Shown here piece by piece: positions 7,614 through 16,900 of a stretch of DNA of 64,000 nucleotides. The DNA is taken from positions 62,001 through 126,000 of the forward strand of contig DATMES010000024.1 in NCBI GenBank assembly GCA_035556555.1. Reading direction: 5' to 3'. This DNA is from Frankiaceae bacterium. GTDB lineage: Bacteria; Actinomycetota; Actinomycetes; BP-191. A model generated the notes under the pieces. It was not told the DNA's origin. It was given only the letters and a program-made list of their open reading frames with translations, and ran no database searches. A program made the position numbers and the translations under genes. How positions within the stretch are numbered: the first letter of the stretch is position 1; each line of letters opens with the position of its first letter.

Positions 7614-8229
7614 GCGCCGGCTCCAGGACGTTGCTGAGGGCCCGCTCGACGTCGTCGACGACGTCGGCGGTCGTGACGTGGTTACCGGTGAGTACGGACA
7701 GGCTCGTGACGCCCGCGTCGCGGATGCCGCAGGCGACGATGCGGTCGTACGCCGTGAGGTCGGGGTCGCAGTTGAGCGCGAAGCCGTGCATCGTCACGCC
7801 CTGCGCGACGCGGATGCCGATCGCGGCGACCTTGGCGTTCTCGACCCAGACGCCCGAACGCCCCTCGACGCGACCGGCTCCGTCGACGCCGTGCGCGGCG
7901 CAGACGTCGATGAGGGCCTGCTCGATGCGGCGTACGTGCGCGACGACGTCCATCGGGTCGTCCAGCCGCAGGATCGGGTAGCCGACGAGCTGGCCTGGGC
8001 CGTGCCAGGTGATCTTGCCGCCGCGGTCGACGTCGATGACGGGCGTGCCGTCGAAGGGCCGCTCCCAGGGCTCCGTACGCTTCCCCGCCGTGTAGACGCT
8101 CGGGTGCTCCAGCAGGAGGCAGGTGTCGGGCGCCTCGCCGGCCACGCGGCGGGCGTGGAGGTCGCGCTGCATGGCCCAGGCGGCGTCGTACGGCACGACG
8201 CCGGCGCGGACATACGTGATGGGCCCCAC
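7600..8229 (-). CDS. lipB: Octanoyl-[ACP]:protein N-octanoyltransferase
   Basis: Transfers octanoate from acyl carrier protein to the lipoyl domain lysine, the step before LipA. The 209-residue protein has [17 protein letters not shown], the [17 protein letters not shown] block, the catalytic lysine in [13 protein letters not shown] and the catalytic cysteine in DRIVACGI. It begins at GTG 8229 ([14 protein letters not shown]). It precedes lipA with a 14-nt overlap. The order lipB-lipA is conserved in actinobacteria. Confidence 0.96.
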   Translation of the reverse strand: MGPITYVRAGVVPYDAAWAMQRDLHARRVAGEAPDTCLLLEHPSVYTAGKRTEPWERPFDGTPVIDVDRGGKITWHGPGQLVGYPILRLDDPMDVVAHVRRIEQALIDVCAAHGVDGAGRVEGRSGVWVENAKVAAIGIRVAQGVTMHGFALNCDPDLTAYDRIVACGIRDAGVTSLSVLTGNHVTTADVVDDVERALSNVLEPAHGRT

Positions 8230-8242
8230 GCCTAGAAGCGTC

Positions 8243-8932
8243 TCACAGGCGGCGCGGCTCGACCTTGGTCTCGCCGTCGCGCTCGACCCGCCACGCGGCG
8301 GCGCCGTCGTCGCGGTACGTCACGGCCTCGGTGAGGGTCTCGCCGTCGAAGACCAGCCCGACGCCGTCGTCGGCGGCCCAGCCGGGGGAGAGCGTGCCGT
8401 TGGCGACGAGACGCTGGTACAGGGGGCGGCGGCGTTCCTCGGAGTCGTAGTGCGGGGAGTTGCTCGCGGCGATCATCGCGAGGCCGTTGGTGACGGGCAT
8501 CAGCGGGTCGGCGCCGAACGAGTCCGTCGTCCCGCCCTCGAACCAGCAGATCGACCCGGCGCTCGTACCTGCGAGGACCACGCCGCGCTCGCGCGCCTCG
8601 GCCAGGTAGACGTCGAGGCCGTGGGTGCGCCAGACGGCGAGGAGGTTGGCGACGCTGCCGCCGCCGACGTAGATCGCGTCCTGGGCGAGGAGGTGCGCGC
8701 GGACGTCGGGGACGTTCGGCATCGGGAACAGGTCGAGGTGGCTGCCGTCGAAGCCGACCTCGCGCGCGATGTCGTAGAACATCGTCGTGACGTACGCCGC
8801 GTCGCCCATCGCCGTGCCGACGTAGCAGACCTTCGGCCGATGCTTGCCCGTGCGGCCGAGGACGTACTCCAGCATCGGGCGCCGCCCGCCTCGCGCCGCG
8901 AGCCCGCCGCCGCCGATCGCCACGATCGTCAT
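8243..8932 (-). CDS. Peptidase S51 family protein (PepE/cyanophycinase-like)
   Basis: A 229-residue cytoplasmic protein of the S51 serine peptidase family, which includes aspartyl dipeptidase PepE and cyanophycinase. Visible family blocks are [16 protein letters not shown] (about residues 88-103) and the nucleophile elbow [16 protein letters not shown] with the catalytic serine at about residue 124, followed by DSFG. Length fits PepE (about 230 residues). The natural substrate cannot be told. A TAGGGT hexamer (minus strand, 8944-8939) is 6 nt before the ATG. It lies 13 bp upstream of lipB on the same strand and could be co-transcribed. Confidence 0.85.
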   Translation of the reverse strand: MTIVAIGGGGLAARGGRRPMLEYVLGRTGKHRPKVCYVGTAMGDAAYVTTMFYDIAREVGFDGSHLDLFPMPNVPDVRAHLLAQDAIYVGGGSVANLLAVWRTHGLDVYLAEARERGVVLAGTSAGSICWFEGGTTDSFGADPLMPVTNGLAMIAASNSPHYDSEERRRPLYQRLVANGTLSPGWAADDGVGLVFDGETLTEAVTYRDDGAAAWRVERDGETKVEPRRL

Positions 8933-8985
8933 GCCACGACCCTACGTGCGGCGCGTCCCGGCGCGCGCCTCGTAGGATGGCTCGC

Positions 8986-9438
8986 GTGACCCAGCCGCCG
9001 ATCCGCCCTGGCTCGCCCGGATGGGCGCAGGCCGCCTCGAAGGCGGCGCTGGCCAGCAGGGTCCGGCCGTCGCTGGTCCTCGACGAGCGGGTCGCTCGCG
9101 AGCTGCTCCAGGAGGCGGCGCGCTTCGACGTCTCCGCGGGCGGGCGCTTCTCGGCGGGACCGGCGGGCGTCCAGGTCTGGTCCGGGCCGTGGAACGGCGA
9201 GGGCGGCACCAAGGGGACGGCCGTCCACCTGGGGTCGGTCGACTGGACGTACGACACGCCGTCGAAGAACTACGTCACGATCTACCGGTCGATGGTCACC
9301 CAGGCAGGGATCGACGCGGGGCAGACGACGGAGTCGATCCTCACGACCGTGCTGAACCTCGTGGGCCAGACGGTCGACGGGCCGCGGATCGAGCAGCCGA
9401 TGCCGCCCGCCCACGACCCGTTCCGCCGCGGCTTCTAG
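8986..9438 (+). CDS. Conserved-looking hypothetical protein
   Basis: A 150-residue soluble protein that I do not recognise. It begins VTQPPIRPGSPGW and contains AGGRFSAGPAGVQVWSGPWN, GTAVHLGSVDWTYDTPSKNY and a C-terminal helix before DPFRRGF. No signal peptide or membrane segment is seen. I chose GTG 8986 over ATG 8977 because the ATG lies inside a TAGGAT hexamer (8973-8978) placed 7 nt before the GTG, the leaderless pattern of this genome. It is followed by a 56-bp palindrome at 9471-9526 and converges on the E2 gene. Confidence 0.65.
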   Translation: MTQPPIRPGSPGWAQAASKAALASRVRPSLVLDERVARELLQEAARFDVSAGGRFSAGPAGVQVWSGPWNGEGGTKGTAVHLGSVDWTYDTPSKNYVTIYRSMVTQAGIDAGQTTESILTTVLNLVGQTVDGPRIEQPMPPAHDPFRRGF

Positions 9439-9470
9439 CGTCAGGGCGGCTCGGGCCACCCGCCGAACTT

Positions 9471-9526
9471 CGTGATCTTGGCTACGTTCGTGCTGCTCGG
9501 CAGACAGAAACGTCGCCAAGATCACG
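9471..9526. repeat. 56-bp palindromic repeat, family B, copy 1
   Basis: Stem arms start CGTGATCTTGGC and end GCCAAGATCACG. Loop and flanks match the copies at 24462-24517 and 41787-41842, all exactly 56 bp long. Here it lies between two convergent genes and could also act as a bidirectional terminator. In reverse orientation its loop (TCTGCCGAGCAG) resembles that of copy 3. Confidence 0.8.
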
Positions 9527-9538
9527 ATAAGTGGGCTG

Positions 9539-10999
9539 CTACGCGCCGTCGAGGCCGAGCTCGGCCTCGAACGCGCCTTCCTCCAAACGCTCCTTGACCG
9601 TGGTCAGGTAGCGCGCGGCGTCGGCGCCGTCGACGATCCGGTGGTCGTACGACAGCGCGAGGTAGACCATCGAACGCACCGCCACGACCTCGCCGAGGTC
9701 CGGGTCGTCCACGACGACGGGCCGCTTGACGACGCCGCCGGTGCCGAGGATCGCGACCTGCGGCTGGTTGATGATCGGCGTGTCGAACAGCGCCCCGCGG
9801 CTGCCCGTGTTGGTCAGCGTGAACGTCCCGCCGCCCAGCTCGTCCGGCGTCACGCGGTTGGACCGGGTGCGCTCGGCGAGGTCGGCGACCTTGCGCGCGA
9901 TGCCGCCGAGGTTGAGGTCGCCGGCGTCCTGGATGACGGGCACGAGCAGGCCGCGCTCGGTGTCGACCGCGATGCCGAGGTGGACGCCGTCGTGGTACGT
10001 CACCGTCCCGGCCTGCAGGTCGATGGACGAGTTGACGACGGGGTGCGCCTTGAGGCCCTCGATCGCGGCGAGCGCGAAGAACGGCAGGAACGACAGCTTC
10101 GTCCCCTCGCGCTGCTCGAACGTCGCCTTCGCCTGCTCCCGCAGCCGCGCGATCTTGGTCACGTCGACCTCGACCACGGTCGTCAGCTGCGCCGAGACCT
10201 GGAGCGACTCGACCATGCGCTGTGCGATGACGGTACGCAGCCGCGACAGCTTCTCGGTCTTGCCGCGGAGGTGGGCCTGCGACGGGGCCGGCGCCTTCGC
10301 GGCGGGTGCCGCGGCGCGGGCGGCAGGCGCCTTGGGTGCGGCAGCCGCGGGGGCGGCGGCGGGGCGGGACGAGCCGTTGCGGGCGGCGTCGAGGACGTCC
10401 TGCTTGCGGATCCGGCCGCCGACGCCGGTGCCCGAGAGCGAGGCGAGGTCGACGCCGTGCTCGGAGGCGAGCTTGCGGACGAGCGGGGTGACGTACGAGG
10501 GCTTGCCGTCGTCCTCGCCGCCGGTCACCGGCGCGGGGGCGGTGTCGACGCCGTCGGCCGCGCGGGCCGCGACCTCCTCGTGGGAGGGGCCGTTCTCCTC
10601 GAACGCCTGGTCCGGCGCCTTCTCCTCCTCCTCCTCGGCGGCGGCGGGCGCGGGGGCCTCGGCCGCGGGCTCCTCGGCCGGCGCCTCGGCGGCAGGCTCT
10701 TCGGCGGGCTTCTCCTCGGCCGGTGCCTCAGCCGGTGCCTCGGCAGGCGCCGCGGCGGTGCCCTCGGCGTCGATGATCGCCAGCTCGGCGCCGACCTCGA
10801 CGGTCTCGTCCTCGGCGACCTTGATCGACGTGAGAACGCCGCTCGCGGGCGCCGGGATCTCGGTGTCGACCTTGTCGGTCGAGACCTCGAGCAGCGGCTC
10901 GTCGGCCTGGACCGACTCGCCCTCCTTCTTCAGCCAGCGCGTGACGGTGCCTTCCGTCACGGACTCGCCGAGCCGGGGCATCGTGACCGAGACGGCCAT
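9539..10999 (-). CDS. sucB: 2-oxo acid dehydrogenase E2 (dihydrolipoyl acyltransferase)
   Basis: Core of a 2-oxo acid dehydrogenase complex: moves the acyl group from E1 on its lipoyl arm to CoA. The 486 residues comprise one lipoyl domain (1-80; lysine in STDKVDTE), a long Ala/Glu/Pro linker, an E3/E1-binding domain ([17 protein letters not shown], about residue 170) and the catalytic domain ending in [16 protein letters not shown] with the HxxxDG active site. It is annotated SucB by similarity. The mycobacterial syntenic gene is DlaT, an E2 of pyruvate dehydrogenase, so the substrate is not settled. It is 15 bp downstream of lpdA in one operon. Confidence 0.93.
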   Translation of the reverse strand: MAVSVTMPRLGESVTEGTVTRWLKKEGESVQADEPLLEVSTDKVDTEIPAPASGVLTSIKVAEDETVEVGAELAIIDAEGTAAAPAEAPAEAPAEEKPAEEPAAEAPAEEPAAEAPAPAAAEEEEEKAPDQAFEENGPSHEEVAARAADGVDTAPAPVTGGEDDGKPSYVTPLVRKLASEHGVDLASLSGTGVGGRIRKQDVLDAARNGSSRPAAAPAAAAPKAPAARAAAPAAKAPAPSQAHLRGKTEKLSRLRTVIAQRMVESLQVSAQLTTVVEVDVTKIARLREQAKATFEQREGTKLSFLPFFALAAIEGLKAHPVVNSSIDLQAGTVTYHDGVHLGIAVDTERGLLVPVIQDAGDLNLGGIARKVADLAERTRSNRVTPDELGGGTFTLTNTGSRGALFDTPIINQPQVAILGTGGVVKRPVVVDDPDLGEVVAVRSMVYLALSYDHRIVDGADAARYLTTVKERLEEGAFEAELGLDGA

Positions 11000-11014
11000 C
11001 TGGGGCGGCCTTTC

Positions 11015-12394
11015 CTAGGAGTGGCTGTGGAGGGGCTTGCCGGCGAGCGCGAGGTGCGCCTCGCCGACGGCCTCCGACATCGTCGGGTGGGGGTGGATCA
11101 GGGCGGCGACATCGTCGGCGTACGCCTCCCAGTTGGTGATGAGCTGCGCCTCGGCGATGAGCTCGCCGACCCGCGAGCCGACCATGTGGATGCCGACGAC
11201 GGGGCCGTCCTTGACCGCGACGAGCGTCACGGCGCCGGCGGTGCCGAGGATCTGCGACTTGCCGTTGCCGGCGAGGTCGTACGTCACGGTCTGCACGTCG
11301 AGCCCGCGCTCCTTGGCGATCTTCGACGTGATGCCGACCGAGGCGACCTCGGGCTCGGAGTACGTCACCCGCGGCACGCCGTCGTAGTCGATCGGCCGGG
11401 GGTCGAGGCCCGCGACGTGCTCGGCCACGAGGATGCCCTCGGCGAAGCCGACATGTGCCAGTTGCAAGGTGGGAATGAGGTCGCCGACGGCGTAGACGCC
11501 GGGGACGGAGGTACGGCAGTACTCGTCGACGGTGACGTAGCCGCGGTCCATGGCGACGCCGGCCTCCTCGTACCCGAGGTCCTTGGACACGGGGCCGCGG
11601 CCGACGGCGACGAGCAGCAGCTCGGCCTCGATCGTCTTGCCGGACTCGAGCGACACGGTGACGCCCGCGTCGGTCGCCTTGACGCCCGCGAACCGCGCGC
11701 CGAGCTCGTACTTGATCCCGCGCTTGCGGAACGCCCGCTCCAGCAGCTTGGAGGACGACTCCTCCTCGAGCGGTACGAGGTGGGGGAGCGCCTCGACGAT
11801 CGTGACCTCCTCGGCGCCGAACGAGCGCCACGCCGACGCGAACTCGCAGCCGATCGCGCCCGCGCCGAGGATGACCGCCGACTTGGGTACGCGGTCGAGC
11901 CGCAGCGCCTCGTCGGAGGTGATGACCTGCGTGCCGTCGATCTCCAGGCCCGGCAGCGACTTGGGCACCGAGCCGGTGGCGAGCACCACGGCCTTGGTCG
12001 CGGTCAGGGTCTTGCCGTCGACCTCGACGGTCGTGGCGGACGCGAGGCGCCCGGTGCCCGTGACCAGCTCGATCTTGCGGCTCTTGATGAGGCCGGCGAG
12101 GCCCTTGTAGAGCTTCTCGACGACCTTGTCCTTGTACGCGTGCACCTTCGGCACGTCGATGCCCTCGAAGGTGGCGTTGACGCCGAACGCCGCGCTCTCG
12201 CGGGCGCTGTCGGCGACCTCGCCGGCGTGCAGCAGCGCCTTGGTCGGGATGCAGCCGCGGTGCAGGCACGTACCTCCCACCTTGTCGCGCTCGACCAGCG
12301 CCACCGTCAGCCCCAGCTCGGCCGCCCGGAGGGCCGCGGCGTAGCCGCCGCTGCCGCCGCCGAGGACGACGAGGTCGTACGTTCCGCCTGCCAC
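11015..12394 (-). CDS. lpdA: Dihydrolipoyl dehydrogenase (E3)
   Basis: Flavoprotein that reoxidises dihydrolipoyl groups with NAD+. It is 459 residues from GTG 12394, which has GGGAG about 9-10 nt upstream; a longer open frame upstream is not coding. Visible features are the FAD site VVLGGGSGGYAAA, the redox disulfide GGTCLHRGCIPTK (Cys43/Cys48), the NAD site VILGAGAIGCEFAS, the second FAD motif GVYAVGDLIP and the active-site HPHPTMSEAV near the C-terminus. It precedes the E2 gene in an operon and lies within 4 kb of lipA/lipB, so the whole lipoate module is clustered. Confidence 0.95.
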   Translation of the reverse strand: MAGGTYDLVVLGGGSGGYAAALRAAELGLTVALVERDKVGGTCLHRGCIPTKALLHAGEVADSARESAAFGVNATFEGIDVPKVHAYKDKVVEKLYKGLAGLIKSRKIELVTGTGRLASATTVEVDGKTLTATKAVVLATGSVPKSLPGLEIDGTQVITSDEALRLDRVPKSAVILGAGAIGCEFASAWRSFGAEEVTIVEALPHLVPLEEESSSKLLERAFRKRGIKYELGARFAGVKATDAGVTVSLESGKTIEAELLLVAVGRGPVSKDLGYEEAGVAMDRGYVTVDEYCRTSVPGVYAVGDLIPTLQLAHVGFAEGILVAEHVAGLDPRPIDYDGVPRVTYSEPEVASVGITSKIAKERGLDVQTVTYDLAGNGKSQILGTAGAVTLVAVKDGPVVGIHMVGSRVGELIAEAQLITNWEAYADDVAALIHPHPTMSEAVGEAHLALAGKPLHSHS

Positions 12395-12478
12395 TGTCGT
12401 TCGCTCCCAGGGGTCGGTGACCGGTGTCTCCGTAAGGCTATACGGGCGTGCGCGAACGTGATCTGGGAGAGTTCGTGC

Positions 12479-12802
12479 GTGGGACTGTTCCGCAGGAAGC
12501 AGCGCCCTGGAACGACGCGCCGCGCCGAGTCCAGCGACGTCGCCGACCTCGTCGCGTGGGCCGAGGAGCGGCGCGGCGTGGAGGGCTACGTCGAGCCGAA
12601 GACGGCGTTCATCGACACGACGATGGCGCTCGTCGCGCACGACGGCGAGTGGATCCGCCGCCGCGTCGACGACCCGGCGAGCGTCGGCAAGCGCCTCGGC
12701 ATCCCCGTCTACGACGTCAACGCCGTCGGCTACCCCGCCCGCATGCGCGAGTACACCCGCCGCAAGGCCGAGGAGCAGCGCGCGCGCCGCGACGAGGCAT
12801 GA
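12479..12802 (+). CDS. Hypothetical protein
   Basis: A 107-residue soluble, charged protein starting at GTG 12479 (VGLFRRKQRPGTTRR) with GGGAGAG upstream. The body contains VADLVAWAEERRGVEGYVEP, DTTMALVAHDGEWIRRRVDD, GKRLGIPVYDVNAVGYP and an arginine-rich C-terminal helix. Similar small proteins occur beside lpd in other actinobacteria as far as I recall. No enzymatic motif is visible; a domain that binds or modifies another protein is possible but not shown. It is divergent from lpdA (84-bp gap) and is followed by a long inverted repeat. Confidence 0.7.
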   Translation: MGLFRRKQRPGTTRRAESSDVADLVAWAEERRGVEGYVEPKTAFIDTTMALVAHDGEWIRRRVDDPASVGKRLGIPVYDVNAVGYPARMREYTRRKAEEQRARRDEA

Positions 12803-12828
12803 CGGCTGCGCGTCCGGACCAGGCGGTC

Positions 12829-12905
12829 GGAGGTTACTGGTGAGTAGCGACGTCGCGGTTCACCAGTTCGTGCTCGGGCCGCGTCGCTACTCACCAGTAA
12901 CCTCC
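12829..12905. repeat. 24-bp perfect inverted repeat between convergent genes
   Basis: Arms 12829-12852 and 12882-12905 are exact reverse complements (24/24), beginning GGAGGTTACTGGTGAGTAGC, with a 29-nt loop. The loop repeats part of the arm (CACCAGT). It sits between the ends of a plus-strand gene (12802) and a minus-strand gene (12916). A bidirectional terminator is the simplest reading. The arm is AT-richer than its surroundings and no second copy was seen. Confidence 0.8.
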
Positions 12906-12915
12906 AGGGCCGGGG

Positions 12916-15117
12916 CTACTGCCCGACGATGACGTACGCCGCCGCGCCGTCCTCCGGCAGCGTCACCGGCAGGCCCGCGGTGAGCTGCGCCGACGTGACG
13001 GTCGCGACGTACGCGCCGTCCGGCGCGGCGTAGACATAGAACCTCCGCCCCACCGGCACGCCCACGAGCGGCACCGTCCTCGTCGCCGCGGCGTCCTTCT
13101 GGCGGAACGCCACCAAGGCACCTCGCGCGCGATCCGGGTCCCACGTCTGCAGCGCCGTCCAGCCGCCGGCCAGCGGGTCGGCGAGCAGCGGGTACGTCAC
13201 GCCCTCGGTCAGCAGGTCGCGGTAGCGCGCGCGGAACGCCGTCCACGGCGCCGCCTCGTCCACGACCTCCGACGGCAGCGAGCGCAGCTCCGAGAAGAAC
13301 GTCGGGTGCGACAGCAGCGCCGCCGCCATCAGCGTCGAGACCGGGTAGTCGCGGTACTGCCGCCCGCCGAGGAAGTGCTGGCCGAGCGACTCGGTGGGGA
13401 CGTACGGCGCGAGGTTCCAGAGGTTGTGCAGCAGGTTCGTCGGCGTGGGGGTGCCGTTCTGGAACCACGAGGGGCCGCGCGACACCGAGGCGTACGGGAA
13501 GAGCCGGTAGTCGTTGGTCTCGTCGATCTGGAACGTCACGTCAGGGTGGTCCGCACGCAGGCGGTCCAGCATCGCGACGAACGCCTCCTGGTAGTCGTGC
13601 AGCGTCCCCTGGCCCGCGCAGTCGAGCCAGACCAGGAAGTCGAACTTGAAGTACGACACCTGCCACTCGGTGATGGCCGTGCGGATGCGCGACTCGACGT
13701 GCGGGATCGCGAGGGGGCCCCACGTGCCGATGCCGGCCTCGTTGGAGGACGACTCGGGGTCGAGGACGTTGGCGCCTGCGGTCGCGGTGCCGGTCGGAGT
13801 GCAGGCCCACTCGGGGTGAGCCTTGAACGTCGCCGACTCCGGGTGGAAGTGCATCGGGCTCATCCAGAGCCCCAGCTTCATCGGCGCGATCGCCTCGCGT
13901 ACCGCCGCGAACGTCGAGTCGGGGAAGCGCGGCGCGAACTTCGAGCCCGCCACGCCGTCCCAGCGCGGCTCCGGGTGCTCGGGCGAGTCGGGGAACCAGT
14001 CGCCCGAGATCGCCTGCCAGCCGTCGTCGAGGACGAACGTCTCGATGCCGAGCCGCTTCGCGATGGGCGCGGCGTCGAGGACGGCGGCGTAGTTCATGTC
14101 GTCCTTGGCGCCGGTCGAGATGACGTTGGCGTCGGTGCCGTTGGAGTTGAAGACGACGTCGTGCGCGTACGGCGCGAGCCTGTGGTCGCGCAGGTACTTC
14201 GCGACCTGCCACGCCTCGTCGGCGGCGTTCGCGCCGAGGCCGGTGAAGGCGGCATCCAGCGCGAACGGCACGCCCGGCGCGAGCACGCGCTGGCGCGCGG
14301 GGCCGTCGCCGGGGTTCTCGGCGTGGCCGTTCTCCTCGAGCGGGCCGAGCGAGATCACGTCGCGCGACCAGTCCACGACGAGGCGGCCTGCCGTGCCGTC
14401 GTACGACGCGCGCGACGACGGGAGGTCGTTGCGCTCCGCGACGAGGAACGCCGTCCGCCCGTCCGCCGCGGCGAGCGAGAGCCACTGGCCCGCCCCGGCC
14501 AACGGCGTCCCCGCGGGCGCAGTCTTCGTGTCGCGCCAGGTGCCCGCGTGCGGGTCGCCGAGCGTGAACTGCGGGCCGGTGTACGACGGGTCGCGCCAGT
14601 CGGCGCCCGCGCGGAGCGCGTGCAGCGTCGGCGCGGCCGCCGGCACGACGACCTCGTCGAGCGTCGCGCCGCGCAGCACCAGTGGCACGGTCGGCGTGAG
14701 GACGGTCTGGGTGCGGAAGCCGGCGATGCCGCCGTACGCCTCCACGACCCGCGTCGCGGCGATGCCGGGCACGCCGGACAGCGCCATCGTCACGCGCAGC
14801 CCGCCGCGTTCGAGGCGGTCCACGGAGACCGACGAGACGCGGAACGCCTCGCTGCCGAGGACGTCCGCGGCGGCGACGTTCAGGGCGAAGTCCCGCGACC
14901 CCGCGGAGACGACCCTGTCGCGCCCGCGCTTGTCGACGAGTGCCGTCGTACGCAGCGCGGACCGCGACCAGCGGCGCTCGGTCACCGAGTTGCCGAGGAC
15001 GACCTCGCCGTCGGTGACGCGGGCGTACACGCTGCCGTGGCGGTGCTCGGTGCCGGCCGTCGCGGGGACGGCCGGCACCACGAGCGCGAGCGTGACGAGC
15101 AGCAGGCGCGCTCTCAT
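12916..15117 (-). CDS. Secreted GH36-type alpha-galactosidase-like glycosidase
   Basis: A 733-residue exported protein: signal peptide MRARLLLVTLALVVPAVPA, then a beta-sandwich N-terminal region and a central barrel. Barrel motifs fit clan GH-D (family 36): FVLDDGWQ (strand with paired Asp), MKLGLWMSPM and VSYFKFDFLVW, where the Asp is the expected nucleophile. FQIDETNDYR probably supplies the acid/base. The C-terminal domain is beta-rich. It should cleave alpha-galactosides outside the cell; the exact linkage is not certain. It is last in an operon with a ceramidase-like protein, a PHP hydrolase and a GH92 enzyme, 2 bp after the ceramidase-like stop. Confidence 0.82.
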   Translation of the reverse strand: MRARLLLVTLALVVPAVPATAGTEHRHGSVYARVTDGEVVLGNSVTERRWSRSALRTTALVDKRGRDRVVSAGSRDFALNVAAADVLGSEAFRVSSVSVDRLERGGLRVTMALSGVPGIAATRVVEAYGGIAGFRTQTVLTPTVPLVLRGATLDEVVVPAAAPTLHALRAGADWRDPSYTGPQFTLGDPHAGTWRDTKTAPAGTPLAGAGQWLSLAAADGRTAFLVAERNDLPSSRASYDGTAGRLVVDWSRDVISLGPLEENGHAENPGDGPARQRVLAPGVPFALDAAFTGLGANAADEAWQVAKYLRDHRLAPYAHDVVFNSNGTDANVISTGAKDDMNYAAVLDAAPIAKRLGIETFVLDDGWQAISGDWFPDSPEHPEPRWDGVAGSKFAPRFPDSTFAAVREAIAPMKLGLWMSPMHFHPESATFKAHPEWACTPTGTATAGANVLDPESSSNEAGIGTWGPLAIPHVESRIRTAITEWQVSYFKFDFLVWLDCAGQGTLHDYQEAFVAMLDRLRADHPDVTFQIDETNDYRLFPYASVSRGPSWFQNGTPTPTNLLHNLWNLAPYVPTESLGQHFLGGRQYRDYPVSTLMAAALLSHPTFFSELRSLPSEVVDEAAPWTAFRARYRDLLTEGVTYPLLADPLAGGWTALQTWDPDRARGALVAFRQKDAAATRTVPLVGVPVGRRFYVYAAPDGAYVATVTSAQLTAGLPVTLPEDGAAAYVIVGQ

Positions 15118-15119
15118 CG

Positions 15120-16889
15120 CTAGCGGATGGTGTCGAGGAGCGACAGCGTCGTCTCCAGCACCATGTCGCCGATGCAGCGGTCGACGGCGTACGAGTCCTC
15201 GTAGTTGACGAAGACCACGCCGCCGGCGGCGAAGCCGAGGCCCTGCTGGCCCACCGGGTGCAGCTCGAACGACTGCGGCATGTAGCCGAGGGCGTCGTTC
15301 GTCTGCGCGATCGGCAGCGTGATCCGGCCTGGGTTCTTCTCCTTGATGGTGTTCGTGAGGTTGGAGAACAGCTCGCCGGGGCCGGTCGTGAGGACGACGT
15401 CGTTGCCGATGCGCGCGGCCGTCACGGGCAGCTCGACCGACTGGGGCGCGGCCGAGACGCAGGGCGCGGTGTCGGGGCTCTTGCCGGTACGGACCTGCGC
15501 CGGCGTCGGGTCGAACTGCCGGTCGAAGAAGCCCGGCGTGCCGAGCGCGTCGAGCGGGACGTTCGTGACCGGCTGCTGCCAGGTGTCCTGCGCGACGACG
15601 AGGTCGGTGTCGTCGACGAGCCGGCCGGCGCCGACCGCGGGGAGCAGGTCCGCGAGGCGGTCGCCCATGGTCGTGCCGCCGGACGCGGAGATGTTGCCGA
15701 GACCGGTCATGAAGTGCAGGCCGATGCCGCCGAAGCGGGTCTCGAGCCGCTTCTCGAACACGCCGGGCCAGTCGGCGTGCGCGACGCCGCCGTTGGTGCC
15801 CTTGGTGGTCGGGTGGCCGGCGAACGCGCCGATCGTCGCGATGACCTTCGGCTGCGCGGGGGGCGGCGTGGCGGTCGGGGACGGCGACACGGTCGGCTTC
15901 GGCTTGCCCTTGGTCTCCGTGGGCGACGCGGTCGGTGCCGGGGAGGCCGTCGCGGTCTCGATGGCGACCGCGCGGACCCAGGAGACCTGCTGCTCCTCGG
16001 CCGAACGGTACGTGTCGCGCCGCTCGCCGTTGTGCGCGCGGGCGTCCTGCTCGCCGGCCTCGAGGACCGCGGGGACCATCGACATCACGGCCTGCTTGGC
16101 GGTCGCCTTGATCGTCTCGGTGACCTGCGCCATGTACCAGTCCGGCACGAAGCCCCAGCCGCCGATGAAGTCCGGCGCGGCGTGCGAGTGGGTCGCGTGG
16201 AGGACGTGCGACTTCGCGGTCACCTTGCGCGCCGCCAGCTCGGGGTCGGCGGCCAGCGCCGCGGCGATCTGCTTGGCGCCGCAGTCGTCGCACTTGTTCG
16301 CGTAGTCCCAGAGCCAGCCCTCGCCGTCGACGACGCTCATGACGAGCGTGTCGGTGCCGTCGGAGAACGCCACGCTGCGCACCCAGAGGCCGAGCTCGCT
16401 GTCGAACGACGACACCGGGTTCATCGGCCCGATGCTGAAGCCGCCCTGGTAGATGCAGTCCGGGTTCTCGGGCCACGGCGAGCCGGAGGCGGCGAGGTGG
16501 TCGAGCTCGACCTGCGTCTGCGTCAGCATGCGCTGGATCTGCTCGGGCGCCAGCTTGGTGCAGAGGGACTTGTCCGTCTCCCAGCGGGCGTTCGGGAAGC
16601 CCTTGGCCTTCATGTCGTCGGGGCGCGGCGCGATGTCGTTCTTCGCGGCGCCGACGAGGAGCTGGCCCTGGCCGAGCGCGGGCAGCTCGCCGGTCGTGGC
16701 CGCCGTGACGGCGTTCTTCGTCGTGTTGGTCACGCCGGGGACCGACGGGACGCCGGGGGCAGCCGTCGGCAGGCCTGGCGCGGCGGCGTTGTGGCCGACG
16801 GGCGCGAGGCCGACGCCTGCCCAGGCGGCGGCGACGAGCAGCGAACCGGTGAGACCGCCGACGAACGTCGTACGGAGGGCCTTGCGCAT
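15120..16889 (-). CDS. Secreted neutral-ceramidase-like protein
   Basis: A 589-residue exported protein related to neutral/alkaline non-lysosomal ceramidases, which hydrolyse N-acyl-sphingosine. After the signal peptide (LRTTFVGGLTGSLLVAAAWA), LLVGAAKNDIAP matches the family N-terminus, HATHSHAAPDF is the zinc-binding HxH block, and GLGNISASGG sits where the nucleophile motif GDVSPN is normally found. A Pro/Thr/Ser/Lys-rich linker of about 40 residues interrupts the middle (TASPAPTASPTETKGKPKP region), which is unusual. Substrate is therefore uncertain. ATG 16889 has GGAG 6 nt upstream; ATG 16901, forming TGATG with the upstream stop, is an alternative start. Confidence 0.8.
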   Translation of the reverse strand: MRKALRTTFVGGLTGSLLVAAAWAGVGLAPVGHNAAAPGLPTAAPGVPSVPGVTNTTKNAVTAATTGELPALGQGQLLVGAAKNDIAPRPDDMKAKGFPNARWETDKSLCTKLAPEQIQRMLTQTQVELDHLAASGSPWPENPDCIYQGGFSIGPMNPVSSFDSELGLWVRSVAFSDGTDTLVMSVVDGEGWLWDYANKCDDCGAKQIAAALAADPELAARKVTAKSHVLHATHSHAAPDFIGGWGFVPDWYMAQVTETIKATAKQAVMSMVPAVLEAGEQDARAHNGERRDTYRSAEEQQVSWVRAVAIETATASPAPTASPTETKGKPKPTVSPSPTATPPPAQPKVIATIGAFAGHPTTKGTNGGVAHADWPGVFEKRLETRFGGIGLHFMTGLGNISASGGTTMGDRLADLLPAVGAGRLVDDTDLVVAQDTWQQPVTNVPLDALGTPGFFDRQFDPTPAQVRTGKSPDTAPCVSAAPQSVELPVTAARIGNDVVLTTGPGELFSNLTNTIKEKNPGRITLPIAQTNDALGYMPQSFELHPVGQQGLGFAAGGVVFVNYEDSYAVDRCIGDMVLETTLSLLDTIR

Positions 16890-16900
16890 GGGGGGCTCCA

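Noticed and set aside
4281-7637. 1118-codon open frame on the plus strand opposite DUF4191, plsC and lipA
   Set aside because: It is antisense to several clearly recognised genes, Arg/Val/Ala-rich, and has no domain; long antisense frames are expected at this GC content.
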